From assembly GCA_036783645.1 (NCBI GenBank), contig DAIPWT010000002.1, positions 62,001 to 126,000 of the forward strand: a DNA stretch of 64,000 nucleotides, written 5' to 3'. The notes below the pieces were generated by a model that saw only the letters and a program-made list of their open reading frames with translations, was not told the origin of the DNA and did no database searches. A program made the translations under genes and the position numbers. This DNA is from UBA4732 sp002404095. GTDB lineage: Bacteria > Planctomycetota > Planctomycetia > Gemmatales > Gemmataceae. Numbering within the stretch: the first letter of the stretch is position 1; the number at the start of each line of letters is the position of its first letter. This document shows, piece after piece, positions 25,437 to 34,100 of the stretch.

Positions 25437-26612
25437 TCAAGCCTCCCGCGCCGTCGCGGCTTTCACCACCAAGGTAGCATAGCAGCCGCGCGGCAGGTCA
25501 AAGGCAAGCGTTAATTTGCTTCGCTTCGGATGCAATTCATCCGCCGCCGATTCATGAGTGAGTTGCGCCGGCATACATAACCCCGCACGTTCGCCTTTCG
25601 AGAAGAACATTTCGCGCACGCCGCGCACCTGCATATCGTGCAATTCCAGCTTCTCTTCGGCCAGGACGAACTGCACCAGTTCGGCGCGCGGATCGCCAGG
25701 TTCTAACTTCAGGCGCGATGACGGCAACGGCAGATGCAACGCGGCCAGTTCGGCTTGCTGGTCCGCGTCGAGGTCGATGGGGAATGGCGCCTCGCCCATA
25801 CGCAGCGCCACCGGCTGCAACTGTTCTGGCCGTAATCGCGTCATAAGCCAGCGCGCTAACATACGGTTCCATAGATGGCTTTGATACGCCGACAGGTAAA
25901 GGCCGCGCAACTCCGGCCGTAGCCCGGCGACGGCGCCGCGATAGTCGCCGGGATGGACGCGCAGGTAATCGACCAGACGGCGGGCGTGACCAGGCCGTAG
26001 ACTGTTCGCCAATCCCTTCCAATCACCCCAGCGTTCGCGGAGGAGCGTCTTCTCCTTACGCTCCGGCCCACGGTCGAACTCGTAGGGGGCCGTCAACGCC
26101 AGGCGCAAGGCTTCCTCAAAGCGACCGCGCACGAGCAAGCGAGCGATGAATTCCTCGCCCGCGCCGGCCACGGAGCCGAAACGCTGGTCGTCGAAATAGT
26201 TCGGCAAGCCTGCCACGGCGATGCGGTTCAAAGCTGCTTCGGCCTGTTCGACGGCCTCGGCGGTCAAGTCGCGCAACGTCAAGCGGAAGCGGTTGCAGCG
26301 GATGGACTGCGACGTATAAGGCTCGTCGGTCCAGCCAAGATGCGTGACCGTGATGTCGTGGTGATGGAAGCCGCGGCGCGGACCGTGCAGGATGGTGAGA
26401 TATTGGATGGTCCAGGCGTGACGATCCTTGAGACCTCCGAAGGAGATGCGGCGCGGCTCGACGCGCCAACGCTGACGTAGCGGAATAAGGGCGTCGGGCG
26501 TGGACCAGCCACGCTTTTCCATACGATACAGCGCGAATGGCCCCGTTTGGGCGGGAACGACGTCAGTCGTTTCCTCGACGTAAAAATCATCCGGCAGTTG
26601 CTTTAGCTTCAT
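25437..26612 (-). CDS. truD: tRNA pseudouridine(13) synthase TruD
   Basis: A 391-aa TruD enzyme that isomerises uridine 13 of certain tRNAs to pseudouridine. The catalytic Asp is in FGGLKDRHAWTIQY (GLKDR-A-T signature), near residue 70. The start MKLKQLPDDFYVEE fits the family N-terminus; upstream codons to 26720 read through a U-rich leader and are rejected. The TruD insertion domain follows from about residue 150. The leader upstream contains a 12-bp inverted repeat followed by a T-rich tract. Confidence 0.88.
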   Translation of the reverse strand: MKLKQLPDDFYVEETTDVVPAQTGPFALYRMEKRGWSTPDALIPLRQRWRVEPRRISFGGLKDRHAWTIQYLTILHGPRRGFHHHDITVTHLGWTDEPYTSQSIRCNRFRLTLRDLTAEAVEQAEAALNRIAVAGLPNYFDDQRFGSVAGAGEEFIARLLVRGRFEEALRLALTAPYEFDRGPERKEKTLLRERWGDWKGLANSLRPGHARRLVDYLRVHPGDYRGAVAGLRPELRGLYLSAYQSHLWNRMLARWLMTRLRPEQLQPVALRMGEAPFPIDLDADQQAELAALHLPLPSSRLKLEPGDPRAELVQFVLAEEKLELHDMQVRGVREMFFSKGERAGLCMPAQLTHESAADELHPKRSKLTLAFDLPRGCYATLVVKAATAREA

Positions 26613-26746
26613 TTGAGGCAGGTATTGTAGCAGAAAAAGGAAAAAGTGAGACCGAGAGATGTGGATCCAAAACCGTCGCCCAGTCAGCTTTGGACCCCGC
26701 CAAACTCTCGGTCTCATCAATGAAGAGCAACAGGCGGGTTGCTCTG
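26613..26746 (-). promoter_or_regulatory. Predicted truD leader with terminator-like hairpin
   Basis: If transcription starts near 26746 the leader is about 134 nt. It contains TGAGACCGAGAG (26716-26705) and its complement (26658-26647), an inner imperfect GGGTCCAAA/TTTGGATCC pairing, and then CTTTTTCCTTTTTC (26646-26633) just after the stem. That layout is attenuator-like, but there is no known riboswitch match I can name. Confidence 0.35.
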
Positions 26747-26752
26747 GTAGTA

Positions 26753-26781
26753 ATAATAGACACCCGCTTCCGCGGTTGCAA
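26753..26781 (-). promoter_or_regulatory. Sigma70-like promoter upstream of truD
   Basis: On the minus strand TTGCAA (26781-26776) and TATTAT (26758-26753) are separated by 17 bp. It reads toward truD through the hairpin leader. Confidence 0.5.
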
Positions 26782-26977
26782 GGGCTATTGAACTTTTTTT
26801 GCCGTAGCGGCCGCTCCGCGCCTTCGCTATTTCCGCAACATTAGCGCCATTAATTAGTTGCGTCGATACTACTCCACGTCCAAGGTTCGGATTTTCGGCC
26901 AAATAGTTGCATCCGCCCACGGATTCGGTATGCTCGAAAGTCGCCCGCCACCCGCCATGTGAAAGGATCGACAGCAG
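26782..26977. other. Intergenic region before the secreted esterase gene
   Basis: A 196-bp stretch with a T-run (AACTTTTTTTGCC) and an AT-rich patch (ATTAGCGCCATTAATTAG). A minus-strand 88-codon frame (26717-26983) crosses it, but it overlaps the esterase start and resembles no known protein. I see no RNA gene. Confidence 0.5.
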
Positions 26978-27844
26978 ATGCACGTCGTACTACTTACCTT
27001 GAGCCTGACGCTAATCAGCGCAGACGGCGCCCCAAAGGCCGAACCGCTCTATCCCAAGAGCGCGCCCGGCGCCCTCGGCGATAAAGACGCTGACGTTCCC
27101 ACTTTTACGCCGTTCCTGCCTCCGGCCGACAAGGCGACCGGCGCGGCCGTGGTCATCTGTCCCGGCGGCGGTTACGGCGGCCTGGCCATAAGTTACGAAG
27201 GCATGGACGTCGGCGCCTGGATGGCGAAACGCGGCGTCGCCGGCTTCGTGCTGAAGTACCGCGTCGCCCCCTATAAGCATCCCGTACCCCTTCAGGACGC
27301 CCAGCGCGCGCTGCGGACCGTCCGGGCGCGTGCCAAGGAATTTGGCGTTGATCCGACGCGAGTCGGCATCCTCGGCTTCTCCGCCGGCGGCCATCTGGCG
27401 TCAACGGCCGCCACCCACTTTGACGACGGCAAGGCCGACGCGGCCGACCCGATCGACAAAATGAGCTGCCGGCCGGACTTTGCCGTTCTTTGCTATCCCG
27501 TCGTCACGCTCAAGCCGCCTTACGCCCATATGGGGTCGCGCTACAATCTTTTGGGCAAGGATGCGGACGAGAAGTTAGTCGAAAGCCTATGCAACGACCA
27601 GCAAGTGACGGACAAGACGCCGCCGACGTTTCTGTTTCACACCGCCGATGATAATGCCGTGCCGGTCGAGAATAGCCTTCTATTTTTTGACGCGTTACAC
27701 AAAGCGAAGGTTCCGGCCGAACTGCACGTTTACGAACACGGACGGCACGGCGTCGGCCTGGCGCCGAACGATCCGGTGCTGTCGAGCTGGCCGGAGCTGT
27801 TGGAAAGGTGGATGCAAGCGCATGGGTGGATGAAGAAAGGCTGA
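26978..27844 (+). CDS. Secreted alpha/beta-hydrolase (BD-FAE-like esterase)
   Basis: A 288-aa protein with an N-terminal signal peptide (MHVVLLTLSLTLISADGA). The oxyanion element is CPGGGYGGLA and the nucleophile is in GFSAGGH (near residue 132). The acid is probably in TADDNAVPVENS and the base is His in GRHGVG. The order and spacing fit the acetyl-xylan-esterase or feruloyl-esterase-like branch of the family (BD-FAE). Substrate is likely an ester on a plant or algal polysaccharide, but this is inference. AAGGATCG lies upstream. It converges on yjbQ across a large palindrome. Confidence 0.8.
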   Translation: MHVVLLTLSLTLISADGAPKAEPLYPKSAPGALGDKDADVPTFTPFLPPADKATGAAVVICPGGGYGGLAISYEGMDVGAWMAKRGVAGFVLKYRVAPYKHPVPLQDAQRALRTVRARAKEFGVDPTRVGILGFSAGGHLASTAATHFDDGKADAADPIDKMSCRPDFAVLCYPVVTLKPPYAHMGSRYNLLGKDADEKLVESLCNDQQVTDKTPPTFLFHTADDNAVPVENSLLFFDALHKAKVPAELHVYEHGRHGVGLAPNDPVLSSWPELLERWMQAHGWMKKG

Positions 27845-27860
27845 CGGAGGGGGGATCCCG

Positions 27861-28012
27861 GTCTCGCCCCCGGACTCACGAGTACGTTCGCCCGGGGTTT
27901 TATCTCAGTCGCCCGTTGGGGCTCCAAGACTGAACCTGTCGGCGTCTTGAGTCCGGAGGGCGATCCAGATAAAGCCCCGGGTGAATGTACTCATGAACCC
28001 GGGGTGCGAGGA
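27861..28012. repeat. 152-bp imperfect palindrome between convergent genes
   Basis: The left half (27861-27930) and right half (27943-28012) are inverted copies with scattered mismatches; both halves contain CCCCGG..CTCA.GAGTAC..TTC.CCCGGGG.TTTATCT-type sequence. Inside, GCTCCAAGAC pairs with GTCTTGAGTC-type sequence. It fills the gap between the convergent esterase and yjbQ genes and could act as a bidirectional terminator or be a decayed repeat. Confidence 0.65.
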
Positions 28013-28016
28013 CCGC

Positions 28017-28430
28017 CTACTCGGAAGTGCCGCTATCGCCTATCCACTTCACCTGTACGGTTCGCTTTCGCGGCCCGTCGAACTCGCAGAAATAAACCCC
28101 CTGCCAGCGCCCCAACACCAGTCGGCCTTCTTCCGCTAACACGGTCGCGCTGGAACCTACCAAGCTTGCCTTGATGTGCGAATCGCTGTTGCCTTCGCCG
28201 TGACGGAAGCCCGGCTGATCCTTCGGTACGCTGCGCTCGAACCATAGCAGCATGTCGTGTACGACGTCAGGGTCGGCGTTTTCGTTGATGGTGATGGCGG
28301 CCGTGGTGTGCGGACAGTAGACGACGCCGAATCCTTCGCGGACGCCGGAACTAGCCAGCGTTTGCCGCACTTGTTCGGTGATCTCCACGAATTCGTTGCG
28401 TTTTCGGGTCTGAATGGTGAAGGAATCCAT
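28017..28430 (-). CDS. yjbQ: YjbQ/UPF0047-family protein
   Basis: A 137-aa protein with TGGAGG upstream. The diagnostic stretch HTTAAITINENADPDVVHDM is complete (metal-binding His and Glu), together with GEGNSDSHIKASLVGSS and GRWQGVYFCEFDGPR. Some members have thiamine-phosphate synthase activity in vitro; the physiological role of the family is not settled. The length is normal. Confidence 0.9.
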   Translation of the reverse strand: MDSFTIQTRKRNEFVEITEQVRQTLASSGVREGFGVVYCPHTTAAITINENADPDVVHDMLLWFERSVPKDQPGFRHGEGNSDSHIKASLVGSSATVLAEEGRLVLGRWQGVYFCEFDGPRKRTVQVKWIGDSGTSE

Positions 28431-28506
28431 CGACGGCCTCCAGTCGAGCGAGCGTTTGCGGGGCCGGGGCCAAGTCCTTGGCGCCGGCCCCGACTCCTAT
28501 ATACGA

Positions 28507-30138
28507 CTAGAAGCGGAATTCCAGCCCCAGGTTGAGGCCCTGCGCCCAGAAGTCGGATTCGTGGAACAGCACCATCGGCCGGTTCTGGCCCGCCGGCGCC
28601 TGCCCCGAGGCGAAGTTGGGAATCAGCGTCTCATCTATTGTGCGGTCGATTTGCCGGCCTGGGCGCACCACGCTGCTCCAATACAAGAAATCATAGCCGG
28701 CGAACACCCGCACATGGTCATTGAGGTGGTAGCTAACATTCAAGTCCACCTCCGGCACAACGCTGAAGCGGTCTCGGTGGAAGGAGCCAATGTTGCTCCG
28801 CTCCGCCAGGAGGCCGCCGACGAAGTTGCGATTCGTGCCGTTGGCGAACGTCACGTTCTGGGAGCCGTTGATGTTGAGGTCCTGGTGCGTGTCTCCAATG
28901 GCCACCTTGCCGCGAATGTTCAGGCTCCACGGCCCGCGCGAAAACTCCGTGTCGAGGCCGACCTGGCCGCCGTAGAACTGGTTGCGAGTGGCGAATTGGT
29001 CGAACACGAAGGCGCGAGCGCTGTTTACCGGCGGCGGCGCCGTGGGCGAGTTCTGCACGTTCTCGGTGATCGTCAGGCCTTCCCGCAGGTTGAGGTAACG
29101 GACGCCGCCCAGTGCGTCCACTCGGTACGTCCAACCGCCGTCCCTGCCGCAACCGCAGTCGCAGCAGTCCTTGCAACCCGTGCTGCCGCAGCACAAGTTG
29201 CAGCGGAGATTGGCCTCCAGACCCCACAGGTTGCTGGCGTTGCTTACGTTCGCGTTGCCCGTGGATAGACCAGGAAAGGCCGTCAGCTGGACGGTTTCGG
29301 CGTTGCGGTTGACGCTGAAGAACGGCCGCGCGATCACCGGAAACATTGCGGAATTGGCCTGGAACTGCCGCTCGTCGCCGGGCAAGAAGAAGCCGCTGAT
29401 TTCGACGGCCTTATGTTCGCAGTCGTCCAACCAGAAGCCGGCGGTGAAGCGTGCGCCGGAATGCGTCCCGCTGCTCAGGCCGTCGCCGCCGAACAGAACC
29501 TGCGTCGTGGGCCGGCCCAGGATGCCGAAGTCCCGCGGCTGGCTAGTGGAGATGAGTGGAGGCGTCGTGTCTTTCTTGAATCTCCAAAGGAGATATTCGC
29601 CGCAAGCGTAGAACTTAGGCTGCCAGGATTCGATGCGCTCGAACGTGGTCATCCCTTCTTCACCGGACGAGTTTTCCGTTATCGGAACGGGCGCGAGGAT
29701 GAGAGGCGCTGCCGAAGGCGCGGCCCGGCCCGGCTTGGGCGAGACCGCGATGGTTTCGCCTAGGAAGAGGGCCGGCTTTACGCCCCGATCCACCGCGAAG
29801 ATGCCGGGCGGCGGCGCCGTCGTCGTCACGGGGGTTGGCGCGTCCAGCCCATCCAGCCCATCTGGCCAAACACGGGGGACCGGAGTCGGCGCCGGGTTGG
29901 CGTGGTACGAAGCCGCGATTACCCCGGAAGGGGTGGAAACAGCGAGCGGCTCGGTCGTGGTTGCCGGGCGCGGCTTGCCGATGGTCGCGCCGGCGTCGGG
30001 CAGCACCACGAGGCGAACCGGCGGCAGAAGTTCAGCCGGCCGGGCCGACGGCCGCCAGATCACTTCCTGGGCGGCGGCCTGGTATGCCCATGCGCCAAAG
30101 GACAAAAACAAACCACCGATCCATACGCCTCTCTTCAT
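28507..30138 (-). CDS. BBP7-like outer-membrane beta-barrel protein with Cys-rich insert
   Basis: A 543-aa secreted protein with an AGGAG site. Residues 1-23 are a signal peptide ending AWAYQAAAQ. Residues about 25-165 are a Pro/Thr-rich region. From about 175 a beta-barrel of alternating hydrophobic residues follows, beginning FYACGEYLLWRF and ending GLNLGLEFRF; the C-terminal aromatic residue is the outer-membrane assembly signal. This is the BBP7-type family of planctomycete outer-membrane proteins. Residues about 312-333 hold eight cysteines in a short run (RCNLCCGSTGCKDCCDCGCG), an unusual feature for a barrel strand or loop. Function is unknown; structural or porin-like. Confidence 0.75.
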   Translation of the reverse strand: MKRGVWIGGLFLSFGAWAYQAAAQEVIWRPSARPAELLPPVRLVVLPDAGATIGKPRPATTTEPLAVSTPSGVIAASYHANPAPTPVPRVWPDGLDGLDAPTPVTTTAPPPGIFAVDRGVKPALFLGETIAVSPKPGRAAPSAAPLILAPVPITENSSGEEGMTTFERIESWQPKFYACGEYLLWRFKKDTTPPLISTSQPRDFGILGRPTTQVLFGGDGLSSGTHSGARFTAGFWLDDCEHKAVEISGFFLPGDERQFQANSAMFPVIARPFFSVNRNAETVQLTAFPGLSTGNANVSNASNLWGLEANLRCNLCCGSTGCKDCCDCGCGRDGGWTYRVDALGGVRYLNLREGLTITENVQNSPTAPPPVNSARAFVFDQFATRNQFYGGQVGLDTEFSRGPWSLNIRGKVAIGDTHQDLNINGSQNVTFANGTNRNFVGGLLAERSNIGSFHRDRFSVVPEVDLNVSYHLNDHVRVFAGYDFLYWSSVVRPGRQIDRTIDETLIPNFASGQAPAGQNRPMVLFHESDFWAQGLNLGLEFRF

Positions 30139-30587
30139 GGCGCTATTCTCCTAACCAAGGAGGTGGGGCCGCGGTACGACGGCGCCGAAACGCCTGGCGC
30201 AAATCCCATTTGCAAGCGGGGACAGCGCCGCGAATCAACGGATGGCTCCATCCGCGCTTTACTCCTGGCACAACAAATTTCGACCAGCTGGCAAAGTGAA
30301 AAGAAACGATTCGGCCGGCAGAGGCAGGCCAACCGGCCGAACCGATGCTTAAGCGGCGTTACAATCGTTACATCTTCTTATATAGAGGCCTCGTTTAGCC
30401 GCGACCCGAAAGGGGAGCGCTTCCCCACGCTCCCCTTTCGGGTCGCGGCTAAACGGCCCGCGTCCCCGAAAGATTGCCCTTTTTCTTTGAAAAGCGAGGT
30501 GTTATTACCAGTCCGTTGAAAGATTAACGACTAGACGCGCGCCAGGGAGGGAAACTCGGTTCGCACGGCAGAAAGAGGATGTGGAAC
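30139..30587. other. 449-bp intergenic region containing a palindromic repeat
   Basis: Between the divergent BBP7-like gene and the PEP-CTERM gene. It contains one GTTTAGCCGCGACCC-family palindrome (30392-30455). I see no convincing -10/-35 pair and no gene. Confidence 0.6.
30392..30455. repeat. 28-bp perfect inverted repeat, GTTTAGCCGCGACCC family
   Basis: The arms are 30392-30419 and 30428-30455 with an 8-nt loop (CTTCCCCA). The core matches the copy at 22398-22500 over GTTTAGCCGCGACCCGAA, with GGGGAGCG following; there is one extra A in the A-run. Here it lies in an upstream region, so it is not simply a terminator. Confidence 0.85.
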
Positions 30588-31076
30588 ATGGATACTTTAA
30601 CAGTGTGGCGCGGCAAAGGTTTGCTCGCCGCTTGCGTGTTCGCGGCCTTGGCGGCCGGCAATACAAACTTTGCGCGGGCGGATCAGCGCTCTCACGCGGC
30701 CGGTTCGGCCATCGCCGAACGGCTCTCGTTGCGCGAAAAGACCATGGACCCCGTTGGGTCCAATGAGGCGGTGAACTGTGACGGCGTGAACGCCTTGTTG
30801 CTCTCGGGAGCCATTGCGTTTAATCCCGTTCCCTTCCCCACCGATCCCACGCCGCCACCGCCTCCGCCACCGCCTCCGCCTCCGCCTCCGCCGCCTCCGC
30901 CGCCTCCGCCGCCTCCAGCTGGGCCTCTGGCTGGGCCGGGGTCTTCGGCGCCGCCGGAGATATCGTCTATTCCGGTTCCGTCTCCCGAGCCGGCGAGTTT
31001 GCTGATCGGACTAATCGGTTCCGCGTGCGCCGGCGTCGTCGGCTGGAACCGTCGGAAGCGCCAGAACGCGGCCTAA
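30588..31076 (+). CDS. PEP-CTERM-sorted secreted protein with polyproline tract
   Basis: A 162-aa protein; the ATG at 30588 has AAAGAGG 9 nt upstream and is preferred over the ATG at 30579. Residues about 10-32 form a signal peptide (LLAACVFAALAAGNTNFARA). In the middle there are 22 consecutive prolines (30852-30917). The C-terminus has the PEP-CTERM tripartite signal: SPEPAS, a hydrophobic helix (LLIGLIGSACAGVVG) and a basic tail (WNRRKRQNAA). Exosortases cleave such signals and attach the protein to the surface. The exosortase gene is 6 kb to the right. The polyproline rod may span a cell-surface layer; that is inference. Confidence 0.82.
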   Translation: MDTLTVWRGKGLLAACVFAALAAGNTNFARADQRSHAAGSAIAERLSLREKTMDPVGSNEAVNCDGVNALLLSGAIAFNPVPFPTDPTPPPPPPPPPPPPPPPPPPPPPPAGPLAGPGSSAPPEISSIPVPSPEPASLLIGLIGSACAGVVGWNRRKRQNAA

Positions 31077-31114
31077 TGAAGGCGGCTTCGTGGCGCGACA
31101 GCTGAAAAACAAGG

Positions 31115-31146
31115 AAGGGACGGGCCTTTACAAAGGCCCGCCCCTT
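31115..31146. terminator. Terminator-like hairpin after the PEP-CTERM gene
   Basis: AAGGGACGGGCCTTT (31115-31129) pairs with AAAGGCCCGCCCCTT (31132-31146) with one mismatch. It is 38 bp after the stop at 31076. No long T-run follows. Confidence 0.5.
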
Positions 31147-31182
31147 GATGTTTCCGTTTGTTCACCCATGGAGGAACCCGAC

Positions 31183-34100
31183 ATGAAATGGATTTCCAAG
31201 TGGTTCAGCCGCCTTTCCCATTCCCGCCGCAGCGCCCAATCCCGTAAACCAGTCGCCCGAACTCCGCGACGACTCTTCCTTGAGCCGCTCGAAGATCGCT
31301 GCCTCCTTTCGGGCTATGCCGCGCCTTACGGCCTCAGCCCCACCCAAGTCCGTCACGCCTACGGTATCGACGCCATCAGCTTCAACGGCGTCACCGGCGA
31401 CGGCAGCGGCCAAACCATCGCCATCGTCGCTCCTTACGACAATCCCAATATCGTCAGCGACCTGCACAATTTCGACGCCTACTTCAACCTGCCCGACCCG
31501 CCCAGCTTCCGCAAAGTCGATCAAAACGGCGGCGCCAACCTTCCTGGCGTTGACCCCCACGGACCCGGCCAATCCAACTGGGAAGCCGAGGAAGCTCTGA
31601 ACGTGGAGTGGGCGCACGCGCTGGCGCCCAAGGCCAGCATCATCCTGGTCGAAGCGAGCAGCGCCAACGCCCTCGACATGATCGGGGGCGGCGTCAACTG
31701 GGCCAGGCAACAGCCCGGCGTGTCCGTCGTGTCGGTGGGCTACGCGACCCCCGGCGAATTCCAAGGGGAGACCGCTTACGACTCCGTCTTCACCACGCCC
31801 ACAGGCCATAGCGGCGTGACCTTCGTGGCGCCGACCGGCAATGCGGGGTCGCCTGGCGGATACGCCTCCTTGTCGCCCAACGTCTTGGGCGTCGGCGGCA
31901 CGAGCCTAACGCTGAGCGGCGGCAACTACGGCAGTGAAACGGTCTGGAACAACGTCTACGGCAAGAGCGGCGGCGGCCTGAGTACGCAGGAGAGCCGGCC
32001 GAGCTACCAGAACGGCGTCGCCGACGTGGTCGGCAACCAGCGCGGCGCGCCGGACGTGGCATTCGTCGGCGATCCGACGACCGGGGTGGACGTTTATGAC
32101 ACCTACAACGGCAGTTCGTCCACTCCGTGGACGGAGCGCGGCGGGACGAATCTCGGGGCGCCGGCGTGGGCGGCCCTCATCGCCGTCGCCGATCAGGGTC
32201 GGGCGAGGATCGGCCTCGGTTCGCTCGACGGACCCACCCAAACCCTGCCGATGCTCTACAGTCTTCCGTCCAGTGACTTCCACGACGTGACCGTCGGCAA
32301 CAACGGCGCCTATGCGGCCGGCCCGGGCTACGACCTCGCCACCGGACTCGGTACGCCTATCGCCAACCTGCTCGTGCCGGACCTGATCGTTCCCCCGACG
32401 GACGACGCCCAATTTGTGCGCGACGTTTACATCGAGGCGACGCAGGGTTTGACTGCGGCCGAGGGGTTCAATGCCGCGCTCAGCAAGGTGGACGCCGCCC
32501 GTGCCAGCGTTCTTGCCAACTACGCCAACTCCTACGTACTCAGTCTGGGCCGCGCCCAGCTGGTGCAGGATCTCTACTCGTCCATAAGTGGCGGCAGCGT
32601 ACTCGGCGTCGGCAATTTGATCGGACGCGCCCTCACGCCGGGCGAAGCCAACTATTGGGCGACGCAGCTACAGAACGGCATGTCGTATGAGCAGATGATT
32701 GTCCAACTCACCAGCAGCACGACGTACTTCGCCGAAACGGGCGCCGGCCACGTGATCAACGGCCGCGACGCGGCTTTCGTCAACCAGATTTATAACGATC
32801 TATTCCACCGCAATCCGACCACCTACGAACTGAACACGCTGTTCGTGCCGCAGTTGAACGCCGCCGAGAACCTCGCGCATCAACAGGACGTTGATAACCT
32901 GCTGGGCGGCCAAGCCTACCAGACGGCGGTCGTCCAGGGGCTGTACACGACCTATATGGGCCGTGCCGCTGGGGTCGGCGAAATCGCCAGCGGACTAACA
33001 CTGTTGCAGCAAGGCGGTACGCCGGAGCAACTCATCGGCGCCATCGTCGGCTCGACCGAATACTTCAACCGTGAGGCGCCGGCCGTCGTGGGAGGCGGCG
33101 CGACGGCCGGCGACGCCACGTTAATTCAGGCGATGTACAAGCAGTTGTTCCCCGGCTACACGGCCAGTCCGTGGGAGGTGAACTACTGGGTCAACCAGCT
33201 CAACAATGGCACAATCAGCGGCCAGCAGATCGCCAACATCCTCGATACGACCGGCTTGTACCGCTTCGGCACGACCGGTACGCCGACCGTACCGGCGTCG
33301 TACAACGGATCGGTCGATCGCGCCTATGAACAGTATCTAGGCCGTCACGCCGGCCAGAACGAGATCAGCTACTGGGCGTCCGTCTACAACGCCAACCCTA
33401 ATTATCCCACTCAGAACTTCGTCGAAGCCCTCCTGGGGTCGGCGGAATTTTATACCAGGAACAATCCCCAGGCGCCGCTACAGGCGATGGACGCCAGGTT
33501 CGCCGACAACTTGTACACGGCGGCGTTAGGTGCGCCGAACGCGACAGCGGAGCGGACAATCGATCTGCCGTTCCTGACCAGCGCGGAGATCAACGCCCGC
33601 GCGGCCGTCGGCCAGGCTATCGTCGGAAGTCAGGAATACCACAACGAGGTGACGACGACCGTCTACCAACACTTCCTGAACCGCTTGCCTTCCACCGCTG
33701 AACTGAGTGAGTGGGGGTCCGTGGTGGGACAAGGCGCCGCGCAAGTCGGCGGCGCCAACGGCGATGACCAACTGCTAGCCGCGGTGTTCAGCTCGAACGA
33801 ATACTTCATGGATCAGAAGGACGCCGCGACCCACCTGTCTACCAACGACTCGTGGCTCAGGAGCCTCTATCCGAAACTGCGCGTCGCCTTCAACGCGACC
33901 GCCGAATCCACGCAACTCGCCAACGTCCTGACGGCCTACGCACCGGCGCGTCAGGCCGTCGTGAACGCCGTCCTCAGCAGTCCGGAGTACCTAACCCAAA
34001 TCGTCACGCACCTGTACTCGAGGTATATGGGTGGGTATCCGCAGAGCAGCGATATTGCCTTCGGCCTAAACTTCCTGCAGCAGGGCGGAACGCCGGAGCA

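Noticed and set aside
26717..26983. 88-codon minus-strand frame before the esterase
   Set aside because: It overlaps the start of the esterase and the truD promoter, has weak coding bias and no recognisable domain; I keep it only as an unlikely small gene.
28414..29268. Plus-strand frame of 284 codons under the BBP7-like gene
   Set aside because: The opposite strand encodes a complete signal peptide-barrel protein; this frame lacks any domain.
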